Shown: one piece after another, positions 52,704-61,885 of the stretch
Numbering within the stretch: position 1 is the stretch's first letter
Layout: each line of letters begins with the position of its first letter
Assembly (NCBI GenBank): GCA_051293835.1
Contig: JBPKMA010000009.1
Location: 62,001-126,000, forward strand
Length of the DNA stretch: 64,000 nt
Source: DATLZU01 sp051293835
GTDB lineage: Bacteria; Nitrospirota; Nitrospiria; Nitrospirales; Nitrospiraceae
Reading direction: 5' to 3'
The notes under the pieces: generated by a model
The model's database searches: none
Told to the model about the DNA's origin: nothing
Seen by the model: only the letters and a program-made list of their open reading frames with translations
Translations under genes and position numbers: made by a program

Positions 52704-53975
52704 TTAGCGAATTGCCGCAAACATTTGTTTGATCTCCGGCGTCTTGAGTTTCTTTAACGCCTTGGCCTCGATCTGCCGGATACGCTCGCGGGTGACAGAA
52801 AGACTCTGGCCAACCTGTTCCAATGTCCGAGGTTCATCTTGACCAATCCCGAAGCGCAACCGGATGACGGTTTGTTCTCTAGGTGTCAGGATGCTGAGGA
52901 TCCGGTCCAATTCGCGGGACAACTCCGTCCGATGAACATGGGCATCAGGCGGCACCGCTTGCAGATCAGGCAACAGCTCGCCAAACTGGGTCTCGCCATC
53001 CCCTACCGGGGACTCCAGGGCGATGGGTTCTTGGAACGCTTGGATCGTCTCGTGGAGTTTATCCGGACGCACACCAAGCGTCTGAGCCAGCTCTTCGATC
53101 CGAGGCGCACGGCCCAACTGCTGAACGAGCCGTCTTGACACCCGCAGGATGCGATTCGAGGCTTCGGTCTGGTGGACCGGAATCCGAATCGTGCGCGATT
53201 GGTCCGCTAGGGCTCTGGTGATCCCTTGCCTGATCCACCAGGTGGCATACGTGCTGAACTTGAACCCTTTCCGGTATTCATACCGTTCGGCCGCCTTCAT
53301 GAGGCCGATGTTGCCCTCCTGCACCAAATCCAGGAGGCTTAACCCGCGACCCGTATAATGCTTGGCCACGTCAACGACAAGGCGCAAGTTGCAGCGCACC
53401 AGTTCGTCTTTTGCACTTTCGAGCATGGTCCGCCCTTCGCGTATCTGCAGCCGGATGGCGTTCAAACGCTGCAGGCGCCCTGCCGCCCGTTTGCCTGGCC
53501 CCTTGCACTGCTCGCACAGGATCGCCAGGCTTGCCTCGGCCCGGTCAAGTGCGGTCGCGGAGAGACCGCTCAACCGACGCACGACCTGCAACGTGCGCGT
53601 CGCTTGCACGACCTTTTCCACCTTGCGCATGTGGGAAGCAACCTTCACGGCGGCACGGAGGGCCGCCCGAACAGCTCTGGTTCCCTGATCGATCCGTTTG
53701 GCAAGCGCAATCTCTTCTTCACGGGTCAGCAGCGGCCGCTCGCCGAATGAACGGAAGTACAGCGACTCCAACACCATCGGCCCTTCGAGAGGGGCGTTCG
53801 ATTCGGCGTCCTCGAAAACTTCAGGAGCTTTCCCCGCGGCGCCTGTGTCCTGCTCAATCAGGTCCAACAGGTCGCTGGCTTCTGAATCGTCCGTTTCGAG
53901 CTCCAAATTCGAAGCCGCAGGAGCGGGCCGATCATCCTCGAAAACTATTTCATCTCGTTCGTCCTTCATAGGCAT
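52704..53975 (-). CDS. Sigma-70 family RNA polymerase sigma factor (group 1/2)
   Basis: The 423-aa protein starts with an acidic stretch and region 1.2 (ESLYFRSFGERPLLTREEEI), then a non-conserved helical insert, region 2 (LVRCNLRLVVDVAKHYTGRG, YATWWIRQGITRALADQSRT), region 3 and region 4.2 (TLEQVGQSLSVTRERIRQIE, then KALKKLKTPEI). Region 2.4 with WWIRQ and the region 4.2 helix suggest -10 and -35 recognition like RpoD. The usual DPVRMYLREIG of region 1.2 is replaced, so it may be a second, RpoS-like group 2 factor instead of the main RpoD. An in-frame ATG at 53969 (residue 3) is an equally good start. Confidence 0.85.
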   Translation of the reverse strand: MPMKDERDEIVFEDDRPAPAASNLELETDDSEASDLLDLIEQDTGAAGKAPEVFEDAESNAPLEGPMVLESLYFRSFGERPLLTREEEIALAKRIDQGTRAVRAALRAAVKVASHMRKVEKVVQATRTLQVVRRLSGLSATALDRAEASLAILCEQCKGPGKRAAGRLQRLNAIRLQIREGRTMLESAKDELVRCNLRLVVDVAKHYTGRGLSLLDLVQEGNIGLMKAAERYEYRKGFKFSTYATWWIRQGITRALADQSRTIRIPVHQTEASNRILRVSRRLVQQLGRAPRIEELAQTLGVRPDKLHETIQAFQEPIALESPVGDGETQFGELLPDLQAVPPDAHVHRTELSRELDRILSILTPREQTVIRLRFGIGQDEPRTLEQVGQSLSVTRERIRQIEAKALKKLKTPEIKQMFAAIR

Positions 53976-54068
53976 AGGTCACCTACGAATTCATATACTG
54001 CAAGGCGGATTGTGGAAAACTAGTGTCCACACGGAGTAATCATTGTCGTGCTCCCCTTTTGTCAAGTG

Positions 54069-54570
54069 TCAAGCCGCGACGAACTGCGTGCTGTGGCTGA
54101 GTGGTTGTTCGACCTGGCTCGGGGGCCGATACCCAAGCGTGGCATGCCCACGCGATCCACGCGAGGAGCGCCTGTGCCCATTCCAGCGGCCTGGGTCCAG
54201 TCGCGGGGCCAAAAGAGTGCTGCTGTGCGCGCCCGCATACGCCGTTCTGGAGCGGGAACTGGCGTTGTCCGGCTGCGTCCCACCGGCCAGCCACGGCGAC
54301 GTCTGCGCCTGGAGGCCGACGGAGGGGCCAACGATCTTTTTCGGGTCCCAGGCCAACACGAGAACGACAGATACCCCGCCGCGGGGCTCACCCCTGAGCG
54401 GGGTCAGGTCAAGCCCCCCTGCGTCGGCCCCGTCGGCCAGGGCCTGCTCCGCGTTGGCGTCCGAGTCGCCTGTTGCCGGCAATGGCCCGGCTGCCAAGCA
54501 CCCCGAGCGCTCGCCTTAGCTGCAAGATGCACCTCTTGTTGACGCGCCAGCCCCGCCGGAAGCGAGCACG
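54069..54570 (-). pseudogene. IS3-like transposase remnant
   Basis: Transposase pieces are spread over several minus-strand frames: RGWRVNKRCILQLRRALG (about 54555), VVLVLAWDPKKIVGPSVGLQ and AQTSPWLAGG, then AAGQRQFPLQNGVCGRAQQH, and finally HATLGYRPPSQVEQ (about 54143). These match the DDE integrase part and the LGYRxP tail of IS3-family OrfB proteins. The reading frame breaks several times, and the catalytic Asp/Glu region is incomplete. No clear terminal inverted repeats were found. Confidence 0.65.
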
Positions 54571-54840
54571 ATGGGGTCTCTGTGTTCGGGCAGCCCTTGT
54601 CTGAGAGGGGAGCAGTATAATCCATCCTTCGTGCGTTTTGTCTTTATATTTTTTTAGAGCATAGGAGGATGGAAAGGATTCTAAACGTCCCTTCCTTTCC
54701 CAGAGCCACCCTCCTCTTTTTGAAATTACGGAAGGAAGGGCGCACTGGATGGGTGGGCCTAGCAAACAGGGAATCGGGATGGGGGAAACGAACGGCTGTT
54801 AAGCGATTAAATTTCTCAAGCCATTGATTTTTTTAAAAAA
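54571..54840. other. AT-rich intergenic stretch
   Basis: About 270 bases with runs of A and T, lower in G+C than its surroundings. No gene was seen. A run TTTTTTTAAAAAATTACTTTTTTTCC around 54828-54851 marks the end of the slipin gene; its low G+C may come from the inserted element. Confidence 0.4.
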
Positions 54841-55611
54841 TTACTTTTTTTCCAATTGTTTCATAAAGGGAGCCAAGATGTCAATAGGAATAGGGAAGAT
54901 CGTGGTCGAGTTCTTCTCGGCACCCACCTCAACCAGCGTTTGGAGATAACGGAGCTGGAGGGCTGCGGGGTTCTGGCTGATCACGTTGGCGGCCTCGGCC
55001 AACCGCTGGGCTGCCTGAAATTCGCCTTCGGCGTGGATCACCTTGGCGCGTCGCTCACGCTCGGCCTCGGCTTGGCGGGCGATTGCCCGTTGCATTTCCT
55101 GGGGCAAATCCACGTTCTTGACCTCGACGGCGGTGACCTTCACCCCCCATGGCTCGGTCTGCTGGTCAATGATCCTCTGGAGTTCTGCGTTGATCTCTTC
55201 TCGTTTGGCCAATAAGTCATCCAACTGGCTTTGCCCGAGCACGCTGCGGAGCGTCGTTTGGGCCATCATGGAGGTGGCATACAGATAATCCTCCACCTCG
55301 ACGATGGCCCGTTGAGGTTCCACGACGCGAAAGTAGATCACCGCGTTCACTTTGACCGTGACGTTATCTCTGGTGATCACGTCTTGCGGAGGGACATCCA
55401 TCGTCACGGTCCGGAGGCTTACGCGGACCAACTTATCGATGAAGGGAATAATGATGACAACTCCAGGACCATTGCCGCCCACGATCCCTCGCGCCAAGCG
55501 CCCCCAGCGAAAAATCACCGCCCGCTCGTACTCACGCAGGACATTGAAGCCCATCAATACCAGGATCACTACGAGCACCAACAGCGCGAATGGACTGAAG
55601 AGCAGGTTCAT
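54841..55611 (-). CDS. Slipin (SPFH/band 7 family membrane protein)
   Basis: A 256-aa membrane-associated protein with an N-terminal hydrophobic hairpin (FSPFALLVLVVILVLMGFNV) and the SPFH domain: PGVVIIIPFIDKLVRVSLRT, then VDVPPQDVI-like sequence, DNVTVKVNAVIYFRVVEPQR and a helical tail QAEAERERRAKVIHAEGEFQ. Slipins form oligomers in the membrane. It directly follows the NfeD-like protease (2-base gap), the usual partner. Confidence 0.93.
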   Translation of the reverse strand: MNLLFSPFALLVLVVILVLMGFNVLREYERAVIFRWGRLARGIVGGNGPGVVIIIPFIDKLVRVSLRTVTMDVPPQDVITRDNVTVKVNAVIYFRVVEPQRAIVEVEDYLYATSMMAQTTLRSVLGQSQLDDLLAKREEINAELQRIIDQQTEPWGVKVTAVEVKNVDLPQEMQRAIARQAEAERERRAKVIHAEGEFQAAQRLAEAANVISQNPAALQLRYLQTLVEVGAEKNSTTIFPIPIDILAPFMKQLEKK

Positions 55612-55612
55612 C

Positions 55613-56962
55613 TCACGCCTCTTTCTTTGGGCTGACCGGTTTGACGTACAGTTTCAGACCCTCCACGCGTGTGACTTCGGCCTGATCGCCTGGCTTAAGC
55701 GGCTGCTCGCTGATGGCTTCCCACAGCTCCCCGTGTATGGTGAGCTGTCCCTTCGGATCCAGTGCCGTCTTGGCCACTCCGATCAATCCGATCATCCCCT
55801 CACGGCCGGTCAGCGGTTGCCGTCTCATAGCCCTTACCCCCATGCCGACGATGAATATTGTAAACAAGGCTGCGATGCCAACGACAGGAAGAATGACGGC
55901 CCAAGAGATCTGGAGAAACGGGGCTTCGGCCTTCATCAGCATGAGGGACCCGAGAATCATGGAGATCACGCCGCCGATGGCCAGCAAGCCGAAGCTGGTG
56001 ATGGTCGCTTCCAGAATGAAAAACACGATGCCCAGCAGGATCAGCAGGACGCCGGCATAGTTTACCGGCAAGGATTGGAAGGAATAAAACGCCAGGATCA
56101 GGCTGATCGCGCCGACAATCCCTGGCAGGATCGCACCCGGATTGTAAAGTTCGGCCAAGAGGCCGATGGTGCCGATAGTCATCAACAGATAGGCGATGTT
56201 AGGATCGCTGAGGGCCTTGAGCATTTCCAGGCGCCATCCCATCGGAAACTCGACTACTGCCGCGTCCTTCGTCCGCAGAACGATGGCTTCGCGTCCAAGG
56301 TTCACCGATCGGCCGTCCACGGCCTTGAGCAGAGTCGGTACATCCTCCGCGATGAGGTCGACGATCTTGAGCTTTACCGCTTCTTTTTCAGTGACCGACA
56401 CGCTCTTGCGCACCGCCTCCTCTGCCCACGACACATTCCGGCCTCGCTGCTCGGCGATGGACTTGAGGTAAGCCACCGAATCGTTCTCGACTTTCTCCTT
56501 CATCGTCTTGTCCAGTTCACCGCCGCCCATCGCGACCGGGTGGGCGGCCCCGATGTTCGTGCCGGGTGCCATCGCCGCGATATGCGCCGCCATCGTGATG
56601 AAGACGCCGGCCGAAGCCGCACGGCCGCCGGATGGAGCTACATAGACGATGATCGGGATCGGTGAGCCGGTGAAGTCTTTGATGATGACGCGCATGGACG
56701 TGTCGAGTCCGCCCGGTGTGTCCAGGCGGAGGATCAGCGCGGAGGCGCTCTCCGCCTGCGCGAAGGCGATGGCGTCGTGCACGTATTCGGCGGCGACCGG
56801 ATTGATCACACCTTCGTAGGTCGCCAGGACGACCGTCGAGGCGGCTCCAGCTTCGACCGAAAGCGCAACCAGCAGACCCACACTTACCGTCGCTTGGGCG
56901 AGCAGGCGCAACGATCGACCGGCGGTGAAAAACATTGCGGGACTGCGTCTGGAACCGTTCAT
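55613..56962 (-). CDS. NfeD/ClpP-like membrane serine protease
   Basis: The 449-aa protein (start ATG 56962 after GCGAGGGACCTCTCG) has a signal peptide, a ClpP-class protease domain with ALILRLDTPGGLDTSMRVII, the serine nucleophile in GGRAASAGVFITMAAHIAA and the GTNIGAAHPV motif, then several membrane helices (PNIAYLLMTIGTIGLLAEL, YAGVLLILLGIVFFILEATI) and a C-terminal OB domain. NfeD proteins cleave their slipin/stomatin partner, encoded next. Upstream open frame to 57253 is not coding. Confidence 0.92.
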   Translation of the reverse strand: MNGSRRSPAMFFTAGRSLRLLAQATVSVGLLVALSVEAGAASTVVLATYEGVINPVAAEYVHDAIAFAQAESASALILRLDTPGGLDTSMRVIIKDFTGSPIPIIVYVAPSGGRAASAGVFITMAAHIAAMAPGTNIGAAHPVAMGGGELDKTMKEKVENDSVAYLKSIAEQRGRNVSWAEEAVRKSVSVTEKEAVKLKIVDLIAEDVPTLLKAVDGRSVNLGREAIVLRTKDAAVVEFPMGWRLEMLKALSDPNIAYLLMTIGTIGLLAELYNPGAILPGIVGAISLILAFYSFQSLPVNYAGVLLILLGIVFFILEATITSFGLLAIGGVISMILGSLMLMKAEAPFLQISWAVILPVVGIAALFTIFIVGMGVRAMRRQPLTGREGMIGLIGVAKTALDPKGQLTIHGELWEAISEQPLKPGDQAEVTRVEGLKLYVKPVSPKKEA

Positions 56963-57136
56963 CGAGAGGTCCCTCGCATGGCGCGGAAAAGGAGTGATGG
57001 CGTCCCTCAACATTCGATTAGAAATGAGAAATGCGCAGGAATGTACCTGGATGATACGGTCCACCCGATACCCTGTCAAGGAACGGCCCCCCGTTCGGTT
57101 GCAAAGCCCAGACCGGTTTCCTACAATGAGCCCGCC

Positions 57137-57988
57137 ATGGCACGGTTGCAAGACGGCGAGCGCATCCATCTCGTTGACAAGAAGGGACGGCACTATGCCC
57201 TGACGCTGAAGGCAGGGGCCATCTTTCAGCACAGCGGCGAGACGATCTCGCACGACATTCTGATTGGGAGGCCGGACGGCAGTCTTGTCACGCTATCCCG
57301 AGGCACGCGCATGATTGCCCTACGTCCCACACTTGCCGAATACGTCTTGAAGATGCCGCGTGGCGCCCAGGTGATTTATCCCAAGGACCTGGCAATTATC
57401 GCGATGTGGGCCGACATCTATCCTGGCGCAAAGGTCTTCGAAGCCGGAACCGGCTCCGGCGCGTTGACGATGGCGCTGTTGCGAGCCGTCGGTCCGCGCG
57501 GATCGGTGGTGAGCTATGAAGCTCGTGAGGACTTCGCTCGCACCGCTGCCGGCAACATCGAACGGTATCTGGGCGCGACCCCCAATCTTACCATTGCCAG
57601 AGCCGATGCGTACGAAGGTATCAAGGTTCCTGCCGGGGGAGACCTCTTCGATCGGGTCGTGCTCGATCTTCCGGAACCCTGGCGGGTTGTTCCCCACGCC
57701 GCGAAGGTCCTGCGTTCGGGGGGCATCTACCTGAGTTTCGTTCCGACCGTGCCGCAGGTCATGCAGACCATCGAGGCGTTGGAGCGATCCGGTGTCTTCG
57801 GTTTGGTCCAAACTTTTGAAACGTTGCTGCGAACTTGGTCTGTGCAAGGACGGAGCGTCCGTCCGGATCATCGGATGGTGGCCCATTCGGGGTTTATCAC
57901 GGTCGCGCGCAAGGTCGAGCCAGGGCAGGAGATGAATCGACCGGGCGGAACTGCTGAGGAACTCAACGGCCGGAGTGGAGCCGACTAG
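57137..57988 (+). CDS. trmI: tRNA (adenine-58-N1)-methyltransferase TrmI
   Basis: Methylates A58 in the T-loop of tRNA. The SAM-binding loop is in AKVFEAGTGSGALTMALLRA and the conserved aromatic and Asp residues in FDRVVLDLPEPWRVVPHAAK. An N-terminal beta domain precedes it (GERIHLVDKKGRHYALTLKA). The 283-aa length is normal. The start at ATG 57137 is chosen, since the longer frame upstream lies over the NfeD promoter. Confidence 0.93.
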   Translation: MARLQDGERIHLVDKKGRHYALTLKAGAIFQHSGETISHDILIGRPDGSLVTLSRGTRMIALRPTLAEYVLKMPRGAQVIYPKDLAIIAMWADIYPGAKVFEAGTGSGALTMALLRAVGPRGSVVSYEAREDFARTAAGNIERYLGATPNLTIARADAYEGIKVPAGGDLFDRVVLDLPEPWRVVPHAAKVLRSGGIYLSFVPTVPQVMQTIEALERSGVFGLVQTFETLLRTWSVQGRSVRPDHRMVAHSGFITVARKVEPGQEMNRPGGTAEELNGRSGAD

Positions 57989-57998
57989 AGGAAACTCG

Positions 57999-58754
57999 AT
58001 GAGCAGGCTGCGCGGCAAGGTGGCATTGATCACGGGCGGCAACTCCGGTATCGGCGAAGCGATCGCGACGCTGTTCGCCCAGGAAGGCGCGGCAGTCACC
58101 ATCACAGGTCGACGTAAGGATCGATTGGAGCGGGTGATCGGCGAGATTGGGCAAAGGGGTGGCCGGGCACTGGCCATGGCCGGATCGGTGACCGATGAAA
58201 CCCATGCGCGGGAAGCGGTCGCGCAAACGGTCCGGACATTCGGCCGACTGGACATTCTGGTCAATAACGCCGGCATCGGGGACTTCGGAAAGAAAATTCA
58301 CGAGACAGACGACGCCACCTGGCAGCGGATGCTCGACGTCAACGTCACCGGCGTGTTCCGCATGACTCGGGCGGCGATCCCTGAAATGCTGAAAGCGGGC
58401 GGAGGAGCGATCATCAACATTTCTTCAGTCGCCAGCCTGGTCGGGCTTCCCATGCTCTCCGCGTATGCGGCCTCCAAGGGAGCGCTGGATGCCCTCACCC
58501 GCGCGATCGCCGTTGATTACGCCGCGCAAGGGATCCGCTGCAACGTGGTGAATCCCGGCCTCATCGAGACACCGATGGCTGAAAGTCTGTTGAGCGATCC
58601 GGCACGAACGGCCGAGGTGTTGAGACAGTACCTTATCGCGCGTCCTGGCAAACCCGAAGAAGTGGCAAAGCTGGTGCTCTATCTCGCGTCCGACGATGCT
58701 TCCTGGGTCACCGGCGGCACCTTCACGATTGACGGCGGTATGACCGCGCATTGA
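57999..58754 (+). CDS. Short-chain dehydrogenase/reductase
   Basis: The 251-aa Rossmann protein has the NAD(P) motif in ALITGGNSGIGEAIATLFAQ, NNAG in DILVNNAGIGDFGKKIHETD, the catalytic Ser/Tyr/Lys in IINISSVASLVGLPMLSAYA and YAASKGALDALTRAIAVDYA and the tail GGTFTIDGGMTAH. Substrate unknown. The arginine after the first strand (RKDRL) suggests NADPH. ATG 57999 is used. Confidence 0.9.
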   Translation: MSRLRGKVALITGGNSGIGEAIATLFAQEGAAVTITGRRKDRLERVIGEIGQRGGRALAMAGSVTDETHAREAVAQTVRTFGRLDILVNNAGIGDFGKKIHETDDATWQRMLDVNVTGVFRMTRAAIPEMLKAGGGAIINISSVASLVGLPMLSAYAASKGALDALTRAIAVDYAAQGIRCNVVNPGLIETPMAESLLSDPARTAEVLRQYLIARPGKPEEVAKLVLYLASDDASWVTGGTFTIDGGMTAH

Positions 58755-58805
58755 TATTTTGGTACGGAGAGCACATCAGTGCGACCGCGAAGGAAAGGCG
58801 AAGCC

Positions 58806-59117
58806 GTGACTGTGTGGCGTACCTGTGCTCTGTGGATCGTGATCGCCATCACGACGGTGGCGATCCCGGCTTGGGTCTACGGCGGGATCGACTTCTCGGG
58901 CACCGTTCTGTCGGTTGATCCAGAAGCGGGGAAATTTGTGGTGAAGAAGGCGGACGGCGGAACGCGGTTCACCTTTGTCGCCAACGACAAAACCGCATTC
59001 GACGGCCGAGGCCTCAAAGACCTCAGGGATCTGAAAAAAGGCGATCAGGTCGTTGTGACGTATCAGGTATCGGGGAGCCATTACGTCGCCCTGAAGGTGA
59101 TGGTCAAAGAGAGATAG
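58806..59117 (+). CDS. Exported small protein, beta-rich
   Basis: After a hydrophobic signal (WRTCALWIVIAITTVAIPAW) the mature 80 residues form a small beta barrel-like pattern with GKFVVKKADGGTRFTFVAND and LKKGDQVVVTYQVSGSHYVA. It resembles small exported metal-homeostasis or DUF5666-like proteins. GTG 58806 after AAGGAAAGGCGAAGCC is preferred to GTG 58779. Function unknown. Confidence 0.6.
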   Translation: MTVWRTCALWIVIAITTVAIPAWVYGGIDFSGTVLSVDPEAGKFVVKKADGGTRFTFVANDKTAFDGRGLKDLRDLKKGDQVVVTYQVSGSHYVALKVMVKER

Positions 59118-59162
59118 TTAAGAAAAACTTGACGGCCAGCCGCCGTGAGCCCTCTCGAAAAA

Positions 59163-60017
59163 ATGGAAATCAACGCGCAGACCAAACTCTGTGGGGTCAT
59201 CGGCAACCCAGTGGAACATTCCTTGTCCCCGGCCATTCATAACGCGGCCTTTCAGAAGCTCGGCCTGAATTTCGTGTACCTAGCCTTTCGGGTGGAAAAC
59301 ATCGCTGACGCGATTCGAGGCATCCGGTCGCTGGGAAATGTGCGCGGCTTCAGCGTGACCATCCCACACAAAGTGTCTGCCATCCGGTACCTCGACGAGG
59401 TGGAGCCGACGGCCCGGCACATCGGGGCCATCAATACCATAGTAGTGGACGATGGAAAACTGATCGGCTACAACACAGACGCTTCAGGAGCCCTGCAAGC
59501 TCTGCGGGATGGCGGTGTCGAACTGAAGGGACGGCGGGTGGCGATGCTGGGATCGGGCGGCGCTGCGCGCGCCATCGCTTTTGCGCTGGCGGCGGACTCT
59601 GGCGTGGCGGAACTGTTTATCCTGGGAATCGACGAGGCCAAGCGACGGGGCCTCGTCCGCGACCTCCAGGCCAAGACCTCCCTCCGCGTTCATGAGGCGA
59701 CTCTGAGCGAAGACACCCTCCGTCGCCTGTTGCCAGGCGTGCAGGTCCTGATCCACTGCACGCCGGTCGGAATGCACCCCCGGATTGAGGAAAGCTGTGT
59801 TCCGGCCGAGTTGCTCCATGCTCGTCTGGCTGTCATGGACATCGTGTATAACCCGCCAGAGACACGTCTGATCAGGGACGCTACGGCTGCCGGCTGTCAG
59901 ACCGTTCGCGGCCTTGAGATGTTTCTTAACCAGGCCGCCGCACAGTTCGAACTCTGGACGAACCGACCAGCTCCCACTGACGTGATGCGGGCTGTGCTGG
60001 TATCCCGCTTCGCATGA
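59163..60017 (+). CDS. aroE: Shikimate dehydrogenase
   Basis: Reduces 3-dehydroshikimate with NADPH. The 284-aa protein has LCGVIGNPVEHSLSPAIHNA, the catalytic lysine in VRGFSVTIPHKVSAIRYLDE, the NADP loop VAMLGSGGAARAIAFALAAD and the C-terminal GLEMFLNQAAAQFELWTN. Start choice: ATG 59163; a GTG at 59145 would add six residues. The stop overlaps the start of aroK (ATGA). Confidence 0.94.
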   Translation: MEINAQTKLCGVIGNPVEHSLSPAIHNAAFQKLGLNFVYLAFRVENIADAIRGIRSLGNVRGFSVTIPHKVSAIRYLDEVEPTARHIGAINTIVVDDGKLIGYNTDASGALQALRDGGVELKGRRVAMLGSGGAARAIAFALAADSGVAELFILGIDEAKRRGLVRDLQAKTSLRVHEATLSEDTLRRLLPGVQVLIHCTPVGMHPRIEESCVPAELLHARLAVMDIVYNPPETRLIRDATAAGCQTVRGLEMFLNQAAAQFELWTNRPAPTDVMRAVLVSRFA

Positions 60018-60514
60018 ATATCGTTCTGATCGGATATCGCGGTACCGGCAAGAGTACGGTGGGCAAAATTCTGGCGGCTAAGCTGGGACGCGAATTGGTC
60101 TCGACGGACGCCGAAGTTGTCAAGCGGGCCAAGCTGTCGATCTCCGAGATTGTGCAACAGTTTGGCTGGGAACATTTTCGAGATTTGGAGTCGGAGGTGT
60201 GCCAGGACGTGGGCAAAAAAGACGGCTTGGTCATCGATACCGGCGGAGGCGCGATCCTCCGCCAGCAGAACGTGGATGTTCTCAAAAAAAACGGGACGCT
60301 GTTCTGGCTGACCGCGGAAGTCCCGACGATCGCCCAACGCATCGGCGGGGATACCCAACGCCCTTCCCTGACCGGTACCAAGTCCTTTACTGAGGAAATT
60401 CAGGAGGTGCTCCAACAGCGCCTCCCAAAGTATCAAGCCGCCGCAGACCACGTGATTGCGACGGAAGGGCGAACAGTCGAGGAGGTGGTCGCCAGTATCC
60501 TGGCCAGGGTGTGA
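60014..60514 (+). CDS. aroK: Shikimate kinase
   Basis: Phosphorylates shikimate with ATP. The P-loop GYRGTGKSTVGKILAAKLGR, the DxD-like STDAEVVKRAKLSISEIVQQ, the FRDLESEV motif with the shikimate-binding Arg and the GGGAILRQQNVDVLKKNGTL loop are present in 166 aa. It overlaps aroE by four bases, so the two are coupled. Together with the operon at 31-36.6 kb this completes much of the shikimate pathway. Confidence 0.94.
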   Translation: MNIVLIGYRGTGKSTVGKILAAKLGRELVSTDAEVVKRAKLSISEIVQQFGWEHFRDLESEVCQDVGKKDGLVIDTGGGAILRQQNVDVLKKNGTLFWLTAEVPTIAQRIGGDTQRPSLTGTKSFTEEIQEVLQQRLPKYQAAADHVIATEGRTVEEVVASILARV

Positions 60515-60766
60515 ACCCGCCAGGAGCGGCCCTCCGTATTGATCTGTTTGGAAGCCCGTGCTATGTTGTCTCTTGCAATTCATCGCTGCGGGGCCGAGTG
60601 ATGGAGAGCGAAGCGGAGTGGCCCTGATTCGATGTTGCCTTGCGTGAGGAAGTTGGCCGGACAGCGCGAGTGAGTGGACGGTGCAGTTGCATTAGCGCCA
60701 GGAAGTCTCTCCCTCCCTCCTCCATTTCTTCCCAAGACAATATCAACAGCAGTGACGGAGGTCGCT
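60515..60766. other. Leader region of the RRM gene
   Basis: About 250 bases between aroK and the RRM gene. No ORF with motifs was seen. RRM genes of this kind often have long, cold-responsive leaders, but no specific structure could be identified here. Confidence 0.35.
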
Positions 60767-61078
60767 ATGGGGAACAAATTGTATGTTGGAAGTCTACCCT
60801 ACTCGACGACTGAGCAACAGCTGGCAGAGTTGTTCTCCCAGCACGGAACCGTCCAATCCGCGAAAGTGATCACGGATCGATACACCGGGCAGTCACGAGG
60901 CTTTGGGTTCGTGGAAATGTCCACGCCGGAAGAGGCACAGAAGGCCATTGCGGCACTCAATGGGAGTCAATTGGGCGGTCGGACGCTCGTCGTCAACGAA
61001 GCCAGACCGCAGGAGAAACGGCCTTCCGGTGGGGGCAATCCCGGCGGCAGTGGAGGGGGAGACCGAGATCGCTGGTAG
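60767..61078 (+). CDS. RNA-binding protein with one RRM and Gly-rich tail
   Basis: The 103-aa protein has RNP2 in KLYVGSLPYSTTEQQLAELF and RNP1 in GQSRGFGFVEMSTPEEAQKA, then a Gly-rich tail (GGGNPGGSGGGDRDRW). This is the Rbp type known in cyanobacteria and many other bacteria, often induced by cold. ATG 60767 follows GACGGAGGTCGCT. A strong terminator follows 43 bases downstream. Confidence 0.93.
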   Translation: MGNKLYVGSLPYSTTEQQLAELFSQHGTVQSAKVITDRYTGQSRGFGFVEMSTPEEAQKAIAALNGSQLGGRTLVVNEARPQEKRPSGGGNPGGSGGGDRDRW

Positions 61079-61116
61079 AGGGTCGGTTCTGACCGTGTGC
61101 AAGCTGAAAGAGCATC

Positions 61117-61150
61117 AAAAAGGGCCGCTGGCAACAGCGGCCCTTTTTGA
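61117..61150 (+). terminator. Rho-independent terminator (works in both directions)
   Basis: A nine-base stem GGGCCGCTG/CAGCGGCCC with loop GCAA (61122-61143), AAAAA before and TTTTT after. It ends the RRM transcript. Confidence 0.92.
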
Positions 61151-61235
61151 TTGTCGGGTACCGATCGCGCACGCGGCGCTGTGAAACACTGCGGTCTTGA
61201 CAAGGTTAAATCCAAGTGATTCACTCACGGTTCGT

Positions 61236-61312
61236 GCGCCCGTAGCTCAGTTGGATAGAGCGTCGGGCTTCGAACCCGCAGGTCGCAGGTTCAAGTCCTG
61301 CCGGGCGCACCA
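61236..61312 (+). tRNA. tRNA-Arg (TCG)
   Basis: A 77-base cloverleaf with acceptor GCGCCCG/CGGGCGC, anticodon loop CTTCGAA (anticodon TCG) and T-loop TTCAAGT. The 3' CCA is encoded. It reads CGA and, by wobble, other CGN codons. Confidence 0.93.
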
Positions 61313-61335
61313 TCTGCAAGCACAAGAACCGGATA

Positions 61336-61680
61336 GTGTTTTTTGTGGCTCGCACTGCCCTCCCCACCATTGGACGACTCCTTCTCGGCTTCGTGCTGTT
61401 TCTGAGCGCGTGCAGCGATCAGTACACCGTCTTCCACAGTCAAACCGGTCTGCCGATCCTGCTGATCAAGCGTGCCTATACTTACCGCGGCTGCATTGAG
61501 ACCATGCGGGCAGAAGCCGCCCGTTTGGGGGTAACCTTCCGGTATATTCACGTCAAGGGTTCGTGGTCCGGTCAAACGCTTCTCTGGCCGTTCGATCCAG
61601 GCTATGCCTGCGAAGCGGTGATCGGCCCTGAACGGCCTCTATCGGGGGCGTATGCGGACAGGTTTCCCCTTCCGATGTGA
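61336..61680 (+). CDS. Small lipoprotein, unknown function
   Basis: A 114-aa protein with a hydrophobic N-terminus and a lipobox (LLLGFVLFLSAC), then a mature region with three more cysteines (YRGCIETMRAEAARLGVTFR, DPGYACEAVIGPERPLSGAY). It begins with GTG 61336, or GTG 61345, right after tRNA-Arg. No family recognised. Confidence 0.55.
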   Translation: MFFVARTALPTIGRLLLGFVLFLSACSDQYTVFHSQTGLPILLIKRAYTYRGCIETMRAEAARLGVTFRYIHVKGSWSGQTLLWPFDPGYACEAVIGPERPLSGAYADRFPLPM

Positions 61681-61885
61681 TGTTCCGTTCCGGCCTGAGC
61701 CGTCCAACCCTTGCGCGGTACCCTGTTCAGGAAAGTTCGAATTGCTCGTACACTCCGAAGCTTTGAGAAAAAGAACGAGCGCAATTATTGAAGCTTTCAG
61801 TGGAAAGCTTGACGATGACGGAGGGGCTTCAGTACAGTGATGGACTGAGCCGCATGACTTGGTTGTCGCTTCGGAGGAATTCAGA

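Noticed and set aside
55352..56665. Long plus-strand ORF of 437 codons
   Set aside because: It lies antisense to the slipin and NfeD genes, which have clear domains; its protein is His/Gln/Asp-rich without motifs, as expected for the shadow of a GC-rich gene.
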